Source of the DNA: an uncultured Gammaproteobacteria bacterium
GTDB lineage: Bacteria; Pseudomonadota; Gammaproteobacteria; Arenicellales; Poriferihabitantaceae
Direction: 5' to 3'
DNA length: 64,000 nt
NCBI GenBank assembly: GCA_947259885.1
Contig: CAMYNW010000011.1
Coordinates: forward strand, 47,696-111,695
In this document: in pieces, positions 9,308-16,849 of the stretch
Numbering within the stretch: position 1 is the stretch's first letter
Layout of the letters: each line of letters starts with the position of its first letter
The notes under the pieces: generated by a model
What the model saw: only the letters and a program-made list of their open reading frames with translations
Told to the model about the DNA's origin: nothing
Databases searched by the model: none
Program-made: the position numbers and the translations under genes

Positions 9308-9666
9308 CCGTTTGTCTGCCAATAGATACCGTTTATCGCGCTCAGCTGGAGCGGTAAATGGCCTAGAAACTATTGTCGCCACGGTGCGACAGGTCTAATT
9401 GTTCTATAGAGTTTTTTTCTTATTTTCAGTGATTTATGTATACTTTTTTCTGTTGTAAGTCAATTTATAGTCTGGCAATTTCGGTGCAACGTTCTAGTCG
9501 ACACTTGAAGGGCACAGAAAAACTGCAGTTTTTGTTACTAAATCGTAATCTGGAAACCGCCAAAAACGAAAAAAAATAGTACTAAACCATTTGAAAATTG
9601 TGTGCAGGCTGATAGTCGCCAGCTTATTTTTTGGTCAAAAAACCAGAGCGGAAAAACCCAACTGGC
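9308..9666. other. intergenic, A+T-rich, no gene seen
   Basis: About 360 bp between the small RNA and the end of the TRAP large permease gene. It contains a 16-bp palindrome (AAAAACTGCAGTTTTT near 9517-9533) that might act as a weak bidirectional terminator. No open frame with coding character was found on either strand. Confidence 0.5.
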
Positions 9667-12330
9667 TCAGAAGTGAAGAGATATGTCCTTATGATGCGAC
9701 AAGCAGGATGCCACTTCGGTTGCGATATTGACAGGTAGTCTCTTTTGTAAGCGTAAGCCGACACTGTCATAGATCGCATTGTTATAGGTATTGAGACCCG
9801 GCAAGAGGGTGTCCGCCGCCTGCGCTCTCCACGCAAGTTCCTGGTTCAAAGCTTCTTTCGCCTCAACAATAAGCTGCATGGCTTTGTCCCTGTCTGGCGA
9901 GTCTCCTTTCAAAGCGCGTCTGGACTTGGATAGCAGTGATTTGATATGACTGACACCCTCGATTTCGCCAAACTCACTTTCCTTTTGCTTGATGATTTCC
10001 ATGACGGTTTCCGCTCCTTCATTGTTGATCACCTGATCAAGGCCTTCGAACACTGATTCGAGCGCCTGCAATGGTTTTAGGTCAACCAACAATACTCGAA
10101 CACCTTTTAAAGGCTCATAAGCTTCGTCAACGCCACGACGGTATTTGCTTCGAGCGATCTTGTCATTCTTGGCGAGTTCGAGATATTGATTGTGCTGCTC
10201 TTCCCATTGAGCTGGAATGTTCTTCTCAGCTTCTTCAATCAATTCTTGAGTACGACTGATATCGCTCTCAAGCTTCTCTAACTGCTGTTCAGTAGGCTGT
10301 TCACGGCGAGAAACCCTTTCCAAGTTGTCTTGTTGCTTTTTAAGTTTCCGTTCGAGTTTTCGAATACTTATCTGAATCGATCTTACCTGCGTGTGCAGCG
10401 GCTGGTAGTTATCGTTGAACTGCTCCAGTGCCGCGCTAGTTAATTTGATCGATTCGACGTTTTCGAAAGTCTGTTTGGCTAAATCAAAGCTGGAGTTAAG
10501 AGATTTCTGCAGCGCATCCGGCAGAGAGTTCAGGTTCAGGCTACGTGCCTGGTTGATACTTTGAAGCAGGCCATCCTGGTTCTCATCATAGTATCCAAAT
10601 AAGTGTTCTTCTATACATAGCTGCAGTTTTGGATTGACCGGTGGTGGCGCTGTCTCTGCCGTAAGGTGAGTACGATTAGGCATATAGTTCACGAGACTTG
10701 GAAAGTACCCTGCAATTGCCAAGCCGACGAGCTGAAGCATGATAAATGCGATGGCGCCTTTGTAGATGTCAGTGGTTCTGACTTCCGGCGGAGCGACTCC
10801 TCGAAGATAAAACAGAGCAAATCCAAACGGCGGTGTAAGGAAAGAGGTCTGAATATTGAGACCTATCATCACACCGAGCCACACCGCAGTGATATTAGCC
10901 GAAGGATCAGACAACAGGATTGGCGCAACTATGGGTACCACGACCACTGCGATCTCAATAAAATCGAGAAAAAATCCCAGCAGGAAAATAACCAGCATAA
11001 CGACCAGGAACTGGGTCCAGAAGCCACCCGGCAAACCGGTGAGAAATTCCCTGACCAACTCCTCGCCGCCGAATGCCCGGAATGCCGACGTGAGCATGGC
11101 TGCACCGATCAGGATAATGAACACCATTGAAGTGGTTTTAGCAGTGTCGACCATGACACTGACCAGCGTGTCGTTGATCTTATAAGTGCGCCAGCAGCTC
11201 CAAACCAATGCGATGATGAATACCAGTACTGCGGCCGCCGCCACCATCACGCCGATTAAATCACGATCGGTTGATATGTTCTTTACGTTCAGGTTGAAGT
11301 TGTTGTTTAGAACCAGGACCACCGCGAGCGAAGAGGTGGCGAGGATGGTGGGCAGATATTGACCGCGCTTGCCATCGGTCAATCGATAGCCGGCCATGAT
11401 TATCGCGCCGACAGCACCGATTGCACCCGCCTGGTTGACCGTTGCGATTCCGAGGATGATCGAGCCTAGAACAACAAAGATCAGCGTCAGCGGTGGCACA
11501 AGTGACAGTGCAATGGAGATCGCAAAATTCCGATCGTATTTTCCATCGTAGCGGACCGGGGGTGCCGTTCCGGGCTTGGTGATGGCTCGTATCAGGATAT
11601 ACAGCATGTATAGACCGACCAATATCAAACCAGGAACCAGCGCACCCATGAACATGTCTCCGGCGCTGGCGGAAACGATGTCGAGTTGAGTAGGCAGGGA
11701 AAATTCCCCGGTAGAGGCTTTGTACTCTGCTTTACGAAGCGTACTGGCCTGGTCAGCGGCATTGGACAATTGATCCGCCAATATGATCAAAACGATAGAA
11801 GGCGGGATAATCTGACCCAGGGTGCCGGAGGCGCAAATAGTACCGGTGGCGAGGGGTTTCGAGTAATTGTTACGCAGCATCGCAGGCAGTGAGATCAAAC
11901 CCATTGCGATTACCGTAGCGCCGAGAATGCCAGTCGTTGCAGCGAGTAATGCACCGACAAATACCACTGAAATGCCGAGTCCGCCCGGGACTGGACCAAA
12001 CAGCCTCGCCATTGCGACCAGCAGATCCTCTGCGATCCGCGATCGTTCCAGCATGATACCCATAAATACAAACAAAGGAATCGCGATCAATGTGTCCCGC
12101 TCGACTTCCCAGTACAGGCTGCGAAAGTTAGTTATCCCCGCGGTCATCCATTCCCTAGGGCCGTCCTGGGCAAAATACGCGGAAGGGTCGCCGGCAAAGA
12201 AATAGCCGCAGGTGGCCGCAAGCACGATGGTGGCAATGGCGGAACCCGGTAGAGCAAATGCAACAGGAAAACCAGAGGACAGCGCGATGACCATCATCAG
12301 AACCAGGATGCAGAGAAATACGATTTCCAT
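9667..12330 (-). CDS. TRAP transporter large permease (DctM/TakM type) with a long coiled-coil C-terminal extension
   Basis: Sodium-coupled TRAP transporter membrane subunit. From ATG 12330 the first ~555 residues form the DctM domain with a dozen or more hydrophobic segments and motifs such as LFVFMGIMLERS, GILGATVIAMGLISLPAML and GTLGQIIPPSIVLIILADQ. The last ~330 residues (about 557-887) are hydrophilic and predicted helical, with a charged coiled coil (IRKLERKLKKQQDNLE...; LEKLESDISRTQELIEEAEK) and a distinct end (HHKDISLHF). DctM proteins are normally about 430-600 residues, so the tail is additional. The start follows the small-permease stop by one base; a TTG 42 bp upstream would overlap that gene and is less likely. 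Operon with the small permease and TakP-like receptor. Confidence 0.9.
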   Translation of the reverse strand: MEIVFLCILVLMMVIALSSGFPVAFALPGSAIATIVLAATCGYFFAGDPSAYFAQDGPREWMTAGITNFRSLYWEVERDTLIAIPLFVFMGIMLERSRIAEDLLVAMARLFGPVPGGLGISVVFVGALLAATTGILGATVIAMGLISLPAMLRNNYSKPLATGTICASGTLGQIIPPSIVLIILADQLSNAADQASTLRKAEYKASTGEFSLPTQLDIVSASAGDMFMGALVPGLILVGLYMLYILIRAITKPGTAPPVRYDGKYDRNFAISIALSLVPPLTLIFVVLGSIILGIATVNQAGAIGAVGAIIMAGYRLTDGKRGQYLPTILATSSLAVVLVLNNNFNLNVKNISTDRDLIGVMVAAAAVLVFIIALVWSCWRTYKINDTLVSVMVDTAKTTSMVFIILIGAAMLTSAFRAFGGEELVREFLTGLPGGFWTQFLVVMLVIFLLGFFLDFIEIAVVVVPIVAPILLSDPSANITAVWLGVMIGLNIQTSFLTPPFGFALFYLRGVAPPEVRTTDIYKGAIAFIMLQLVGLAIAGYFPSLVNYMPNRTHLTAETAPPPVNPKLQLCIEEHLFGYYDENQDGLLQSINQARSLNLNSLPDALQKSLNSSFDLAKQTFENVESIKLTSAALEQFNDNYQPLHTQVRSIQISIRKLERKLKKQQDNLERVSRREQPTEQQLEKLESDISRTQELIEEAEKNIPAQWEEQHNQYLELAKNDKIARSKYRRGVDEAYEPLKGVRVLLVDLKPLQALESVFEGLDQVINNEGAETVMEIIKQKESEFGEIEGVSHIKSLLSKSRRALKGDSPDRDKAMQLIVEAKEALNQELAWRAQAADTLLPGLNTYNNAIYDSVGLRLQKRLPVNIATEVASCLSHHKDISLHF

Positions 12331-12331
12331 A

Positions 12332-13351
12332 CTAGTTGCTACCGTTAACCAGATGGTCGGAGTCTTCAGCAAACTCTGCCATATTGCTTAAGAAGAGGCT
12401 GACGAACTGAATCGCCATACTGAGCGCAAAGATCATCAGATATCCCGCCATCAGGTATTTGGTGTACATACCATAGCCACTTTGGGAGATTTCAAAGCTC
12501 AGAAGCGGGCTGACGATAATGCTGCCCCTGCTGCTGGTGCCAAGAATCAGTATGGTCCAGCAAATTGGCAATCCTAAGAGAAGTGATCCAATTGAATTAG
12601 TTACAGCCTTACCTCGTTTGGTAAATCCTGCATACAACACATCTACTCGCACATGGCCATCGTGAAGCAGAGTGTATGCGCTGGCAAACAGAAATAACGC
12701 CGCATACCAGAAACGAACCAGGTCTCCCATAAAAGCCTGTTCATAGGAAAATACGAAGCGTGTAATGACGATAAGAAACTCTGCCCCAACAATCATCAGC
12801 GCCAACCAGATAAACCCAAGGGATCGGCTTAACAGGGCGATGACTATTGCAATGCCGATTAATGGGTAGTGCACCCACGTGCCGCGAAAAATTGAGCGGC
12901 CAAGCTGGGTAGTAAGGTCCGCTCCAATGATTGCAGGCAGGAAACCTTCGACTCTTAAGAACGAAAGCAGCATATCGACGCCACCGACTAACAGCACAGA
13001 CCAGAATGCTGCACGTACGATAAAGGCCGCGATGGCGCTATATAGGCCTGCATCATGAATCAGGCTACGGAAACTAGTGCGTCGAACCCAAACCAGAGCT
13101 AAAACGAACACTACAGTGAACGCCAGAAACTGAATCCAGCCTTGAGTTATTGCGCTTCCCTGTAATCCTTTAAATGTTTTATCGGGAGTGAATACTCCAA
13201 GATGAGTAAAAAACCGGCCGATGCCTGGCCAGCCAAGAACGTAAATAAGGAAGTTATCAATCAGGAACAGAACCACTGCAATAGTTGCAGTTGCGGCAAA
13301 TCCCCTTAAAACCCGGGGGTACTTTGCCAGCTTCTCGAGAAATCCAATCAC
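12332..13351 (-). CDS. TRAP transporter small permease (DctQ type, enlarged)
   Basis: Small membrane subunit of the same TRAP transporter. Its 339 residues exceed the usual ~160-220. About eight hydrophobic segments are visible, with extra helices in the first ~170 residues. The C-terminal half carries the DctQ-like region (FLFASAYTLLHDGHVRVDVLY, then two helices). The stop lies one base before the large-permease ATG, so the two are translationally linked. TakQ-like subunits of the alpha-keto-acid subfamily are similarly long, which agrees with the TakP-like receptor upstream. Confidence 0.88.
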   Translation of the reverse strand: MIGFLEKLAKYPRVLRGFAATATIAVVLFLIDNFLIYVLGWPGIGRFFTHLGVFTPDKTFKGLQGSAITQGWIQFLAFTVVFVLALVWVRRTSFRSLIHDAGLYSAIAAFIVRAAFWSVLLVGGVDMLLSFLRVEGFLPAIIGADLTTQLGRSIFRGTWVHYPLIGIAIVIALLSRSLGFIWLALMIVGAEFLIVITRFVFSYEQAFMGDLVRFWYAALFLFASAYTLLHDGHVRVDVLYAGFTKRGKAVTNSIGSLLLGLPICWTILILGTSSRGSIIVSPLLSFEISQSGYGMYTKYLMAGYLMIFALSMAIQFVSLFLSNMAEFAEDSDHLVNGSN

Positions 13352-13480
13352 GGTAATTCTGATGAGAGCTTAATGGATATAGTCACTGAAATTGGCCCTC
13401 CGAATGTGCCAGCAGGTACAAACTATATTTTTTGCCAGCAAATGAGCATTTTGCTATTTGCTTGTAGATAGCGGTATTAC

Positions 13481-13512
13481 GGCAAACGAAACCTGTCGGT
13501 TCCGTTTGCCGA
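13481..13512 (-). promoter_or_regulatory. intercistronic hairpin between TRAP receptor and permease genes
   Basis: CGGCAAACGAAACC pairs with GGTTCCGTTTGCCG (14-bp stem, one mismatch, 4-base loop) in the 198-bp gap after the receptor gene. There is no T-run, so it is unlikely to be a full terminator. Hairpins here typically stabilise the upstream message or weaken read-through, giving more periplasmic receptor than permease. That role is inferred. Confidence 0.65.
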
Positions 13513-13549
13513 TTATTATAAGACCGGTAAGTCTTGTTCTAGTGCAGAA

Positions 13550-14641
13550 TTAAATGCCAATGACTCGGTTTCGCTGACGTAAATACTCCTGGTCGGCGAT
13601 TTTCTGCCATCCGCCAATGTCAGTCCGGGCGGCGATGAAGCTGTCGTGGATTCGCTTTGCCAGATCGCTGTGTTCAATGGTTTCGGCAAAGACTTCTTCA
13701 GCTGCTTCTCCAAAGGAGTCGTAGATCTCATCGCTGAACTTCTTGAGCTGCACACCTTGTTCATTGATCAATTTGGTAAGTGAAGAACCATTGTTGGCGT
13801 TGAACTCCGCCATCATGACGTCATTTTCCATGGAGGCTGCGGCTTCCACCATAACCTTGTCGGAGGCCGACAGGCCTTCCCAGAAATCCTTATTGATCCC
13901 GGCTGCCAGCATCGGGCCTGGCTCATGCATACCTGGATAGTAATAATACTTAGCGGCTTCGTAGAATTTCATCGCTGCGTCATTCCATGGACCTACCCAT
14001 TCGGTAGCATCGATCGCCCCGGAAATCAGATTCTCATAGATCTGTCCACCGGGCAGTGACACAGGTGAAGCACCGAGCTTGGCCAGAACGTCGCCACCGA
14101 GTCCCGGGATACGCATCTTCAGGCCTTTGAAGTCGTCGGCGGAGTTCATTTCTTTACGGAACCACCCGCCCATCTGCACGCCGGTATTTCCACACATCAG
14201 ATTTTTCAGACCAGATTCACCCGCCAGTTCATCCCACAACGCCTGGCCTCCGCCAAAGCGTATCCAGGCGTTCATTTCGGTGTAGGTGAGACCGAAAGGT
14301 ACCGCGGTGAAGTAAGCCCACCCGGGGTGCTTACCTTTCCAGTAGTATTCAGCGGCATGATACATCTGGGCATTGCCTGAGGCGACTTCGTCGAACGAAT
14401 CGAACGCACCGACCCGCTCACCTGCTGCAAAGTATTCAACCTGGAAACGGCCGTCGCTGATGTCCGAAAGCCGTTGGGCAAAACGTTGAGCACCAGTACC
14501 AAGACCAGGGAAGTCTCGCGGCCAGGTAGAGACTACAGAAATTTCTATTCGTTCCTGGGCAATGGCAGGTGCCGCCAGAGTGGTTGCGCCGGCGGTGGCT
14601 GCTGCAGCGACACCGCCTTTCAGTAATTCACGACGTTTCAT
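13550..14641 (-). CDS. TRAP substrate-binding protein, TakP-like (alpha-keto acid type), Tat-exported
   Basis: Periplasmic receptor of 363 residues. The N-terminus MKRRELLKGG followed by an alanine-rich core and AIAQ is a twin-arginine signal peptide with probable cleavage near residue 28. The mature protein has DctP-family landmarks (GLKMRIPGLGG near 178-188) and the TakP-type stretch LPGGQIYENL...DATEWVGPWND. In characterised TakP this region helps bind pyruvate and other 2-oxo acids with a cation. A ribosome-binding site (GGAGA) lies just upstream of ATG 14641. It is the first gene of the receptor-small-large permease operon. Substrate class is inferred from family motifs. Confidence 0.9.
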   Translation of the reverse strand: MKRRELLKGGVAAAATAGATTLAAPAIAQERIEISVVSTWPRDFPGLGTGAQRFAQRLSDISDGRFQVEYFAAGERVGAFDSFDEVASGNAQMYHAAEYYWKGKHPGWAYFTAVPFGLTYTEMNAWIRFGGGQALWDELAGESGLKNLMCGNTGVQMGGWFRKEMNSADDFKGLKMRIPGLGGDVLAKLGASPVSLPGGQIYENLISGAIDATEWVGPWNDAAMKFYEAAKYYYYPGMHEPGPMLAAGINKDFWEGLSASDKVMVEAAASMENDVMMAEFNANNGSSLTKLINEQGVQLKKFSDEIYDSFGEAAEEVFAETIEHSDLAKRIHDSFIAARTDIGGWQKIADQEYLRQRNRVIGI

Positions 14642-14826
14642 ATTGGAGGTTCTCCGTAATATTGTGTGGGTTAATAGTTATGTTTTTAGAGACTATTGCG
14701 TCCTCTGAAAGACGCATTCTAAGCTTAGAAAGGTCCAATAGTATTACCCATTTGGGTAGAGCAGTAAAGCGCGAGCAGCCTGGCCGCACTAATCAGTGCG
14801 CACTTCTGGAGCACGCCAATTTAATG

Positions 14827-15927
14827 TCAGTTTTTTGAGATGGTCATATATGCGTGCACATAGTCCATACCATGGCCTTCAGGGTCCTGGAGGACCCGCT
14901 GGTGGTAGCTTGTATAATAATCTTCAATGATTTGATTACGCTCTGATTGAGGGCGATCCATGTCTAATCCTGCGGCAAAGATACTTTGATTCCAGCTCCT
15001 GACCGTGGGAATCAATCCATCGGCAAATGCTGTTACATCGCCATCAGCCTTGAATTGTTGTGCAAAAGGGCAGGGTACCACCCGGGTCTCGATGTTATCC
15101 AAGCGCAGTCCCGCCTGGTAGCAGTTGCTTTTCGGGTCGTTAAGCGGGGCACAGAACTCTTCAATGTTATGGTAATACTGAGGCAGAGTCATGTTGTGAT
15201 ACTCCTCAATAGTCACTCGACCGAGCTCAATAAACTCGCGCCAGATTTCGTTAAAGGTGTCGAACATATTAATCCCGCCGGTGTTACCCAGGTATCTGCC
15301 GGAATCGTCTCGGCAAAAGTTCACTAACACCATCCTGCTGCCGGACTTAAGTTCCCTGGCGCGGCACATCAGGATGGTTTCCCAGTCTTCACGCGCCTGG
15401 GTGGCAAACTGTTCTAGTTCTTCTCCGGATGCGCCAACCATATGAACATGATCCGTAATGTTGCAGGGCTTTTTTGATAACCAATGCATTGCGGTTGCGG
15501 AAAATACAAGATCTAATGTGTTATCGGGTACCGCTTGCAGGTAGAAAGACGAACCTGAGAATAGCGGCCAGGCGTTTTCAAATTCTTCAATCCAGGAATC
15601 GAAAGCGGTTCTTCCATGAACAATATTTACCAGCGCATTGAAATCGTTTGCAGGTTGATCAGCATAGACCACCGTAGCATCAAGTCCCGGTGCGAGCTGT
15701 TGTAATTTGGAGAGAACGCTGCGAATCATTTCGAGAGATGTCCCGCCGTCGGCGCATCCCATATCCGCCATCATAAATCCGCCTGGGTCTGCTGAAAAAT
15801 TGATGGCGCCAAGCGCATCAAGGACCCGAGGCGTGGCGATGTCAATTACGTCTTTGGCCCCCTTGGTCGCAAGCGAGTATAGCCCTCCCTCTGACATGGT
15901 GATGTTATCTGCTTGTTGTGTTGACAT
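14827..15927 (-). CDS. SABATH-family SAM-dependent carboxyl methyltransferase
   Basis: Class I methyltransferase of 366 residues resembling the SABATH family, best known from plants, where it makes methyl esters of salicylate, benzoate or jasmonate. Visible markers are the early SAM loop MADMGCADGGTSLEMI (about 52-67), a later acidic position (VVYADQPANDFNAL) and the SABATH-specific FSATAMHWLSKKP, corresponding to the plant SYSLMWLS motif. GSRMVL follows. ATG 15927 is used; a TTG two codons upstream is less likely. It stands alone between the TRAP operon and the ydbH cluster on the same strand. The family call is good; the substrate is unknown. Confidence 0.8.
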   Translation of the reverse strand: MSTQQADNITMSEGGLYSLATKGAKDVIDIATPRVLDALGAINFSADPGGFMMADMGCADGGTSLEMIRSVLSKLQQLAPGLDATVVYADQPANDFNALVNIVHGRTAFDSWIEEFENAWPLFSGSSFYLQAVPDNTLDLVFSATAMHWLSKKPCNITDHVHMVGASGEELEQFATQAREDWETILMCRARELKSGSRMVLVNFCRDDSGRYLGNTGGINMFDTFNEIWREFIELGRVTIEEYHNMTLPQYYHNIEEFCAPLNDPKSNCYQAGLRLDNIETRVVPCPFAQQFKADGDVTAFADGLIPTVRSWNQSIFAAGLDMDRPQSERNQIIEDYYTSYHQRVLQDPEGHGMDYVHAYMTISKN

Positions 15928-16070
15928 GATCAATGAGAAGTATTAACACGCGGTTAATCATAGTGCCTGAGGCGTAACAATGGAATCGAGTGGAAGCGCT
16001 ATCGCTTGAGTAGCCGAATTGCGATACGAGGTACTAGCTGTAAATTAGGAGTCAGTCGGTGCGAATTTGC

Positions 16071-16250
16071 TCAGGCCAGGCTAATTAGAAAAATCACGAA
16101 CATTACAACAACCCCAATTGGAATCAGCACCCCTAACCAGTCTCTTGGTTCGTCCTTATGCTGCTCCATGGCCTTTGAAACTTTTGGCAAACGCCACAGT
16201 AGAATCACCAGAATAATGGCGCCTATCGCCACCTGCTCCCAGGTTTGCAT
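16071..16250 (-). CDS. small two-helix membrane protein, unknown function
   Basis: A 59-residue frame starting MQTWEQVAIG and ending FLISLA. It has one hydrophobic segment at about residues 6-21 and a second at about 38-58, joined by a charged loop (PKVSKAMEQHKDEPRDW) rich in K, E and D. This is a normal small membrane protein layout. It begins 8 bp after the ydbL-like stop on the same strand and fills an otherwise empty gap, so it is probably the last gene of the ydbH-ynbE-ydbL operon. No family was recognised. Confidence 0.6.
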   Translation of the reverse strand: MQTWEQVAIGAIILVILLWRLPKVSKAMEQHKDEPRDWLGVLIPIGVVVMFVIFLISLA

Positions 16251-16258
16251 TTAGTATG

Positions 16259-16591
16259 TTACTTCTTCCGCCATTGTCCGCCGACCAATACGTATTCGCC
16301 AGGCCTTGACCGATCGATAGCCTTTTTTCCCGCCAGTGCTTCAACGTTCTTCAGGCTGGTGCCGTTCTTTTGTGCGATGCTGCTGTATTCAGCGCGTCGT
16401 TTTTGATTGATCTGATTGACCAGATTATTCACTTCCGCTGTCGGTGATCCTACTGGCTGCAGATAACCTGATGGTGTTTCTCCTACCAGGCCCTGGCCTT
16501 TTGCCTCGCCCAGGCTCAGTGCAAGGGCGTTCGTAACCATCACCAGAGAAGTCATCAGAATTAATAGACCCTTATTTATCGTCTTCATCAT
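16259..16591 (-). CDS. ydbL: YdbL-like DUF1318 periplasmic protein
   Basis: Small exported protein of 110 residues (E. coli YdbL 108). A signal peptide (residues 1-25, ending ALA) precedes the DUF1318 region with the typical GLVGETPSGYLQPV, LVNQINQKRRAEYSSIA and AGKKAIDRSRPGEYV segments. In E. coli YdbL modulates the YdbH-YnbE intermembrane bridge that works with TamB and YhdP in phospholipid transport to the outer membrane. Gene order ydbH-ynbE-ydbL is kept here, so the function is probably conserved. Confidence 0.9.
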   Translation of the reverse strand: MMKTINKGLLILMTSLVMVTNALALSLGEAKGQGLVGETPSGYLQPVGSPTAEVNNLVNQINQKRRAEYSSIAQKNGTSLKNVEALAGKKAIDRSRPGEYVLVGGQWRKK

Positions 16592-16654
16592 CTTTTCTTC
16601 GCTATATTTAACTTACTTTATTTAACTTATCCAAAAATCCGTCATAGACCGAAT

Positions 16655-16849
16655 TCAAAACAGTTCGCTTTCTTCGCTGAACAATTCGTCTAGATCTTTT
16701 TCCACTTTCACCCGGATTTCATGCTCGATCTTGACGTTAAGATTGATAGTAATTGGTTTTTCCGGAGTGGCTACTTTTACCGTAGGTGCGCATCCCACGA
16801 TTAAAACGGCGAATAACATCAGCCCTGGAAACCAGTTTGCAATTTTCAT
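16655..16849 (-). CDS. ynbE: YnbE-like outer membrane lipoprotein
   Basis: A 64-residue lipoprotein precursor with lipobox LIVGC (C20) and the YnbE-type sequence PEKPITINLNVKIEHEIRVK. In E. coli YnbE is an outer-membrane lipoprotein that stacks by beta-strand augmentation on the C-terminus of YdbH. Its start overlaps the ydbH-like stop by 4 bp (ATGA), indicating translational coupling and matched synthesis. It is a likely substrate of the Lnt encoded at 6.7-8.2 kb. Confidence 0.9.
   Translation of the reverse strand: MKIANWFPGLMLFAVLIVGCAPTVKVATPEKPITINLNVKIEHEIRVKVEKDLDELFSEESELF

Noticed and set aside
10666..11130. 154-codon plus-strand frame inside the TRAP permease gene
   Set aside because: Lies wholly opposite a clearly coding membrane protein gene and has shadow-type composition (S, R, H, Q rich).
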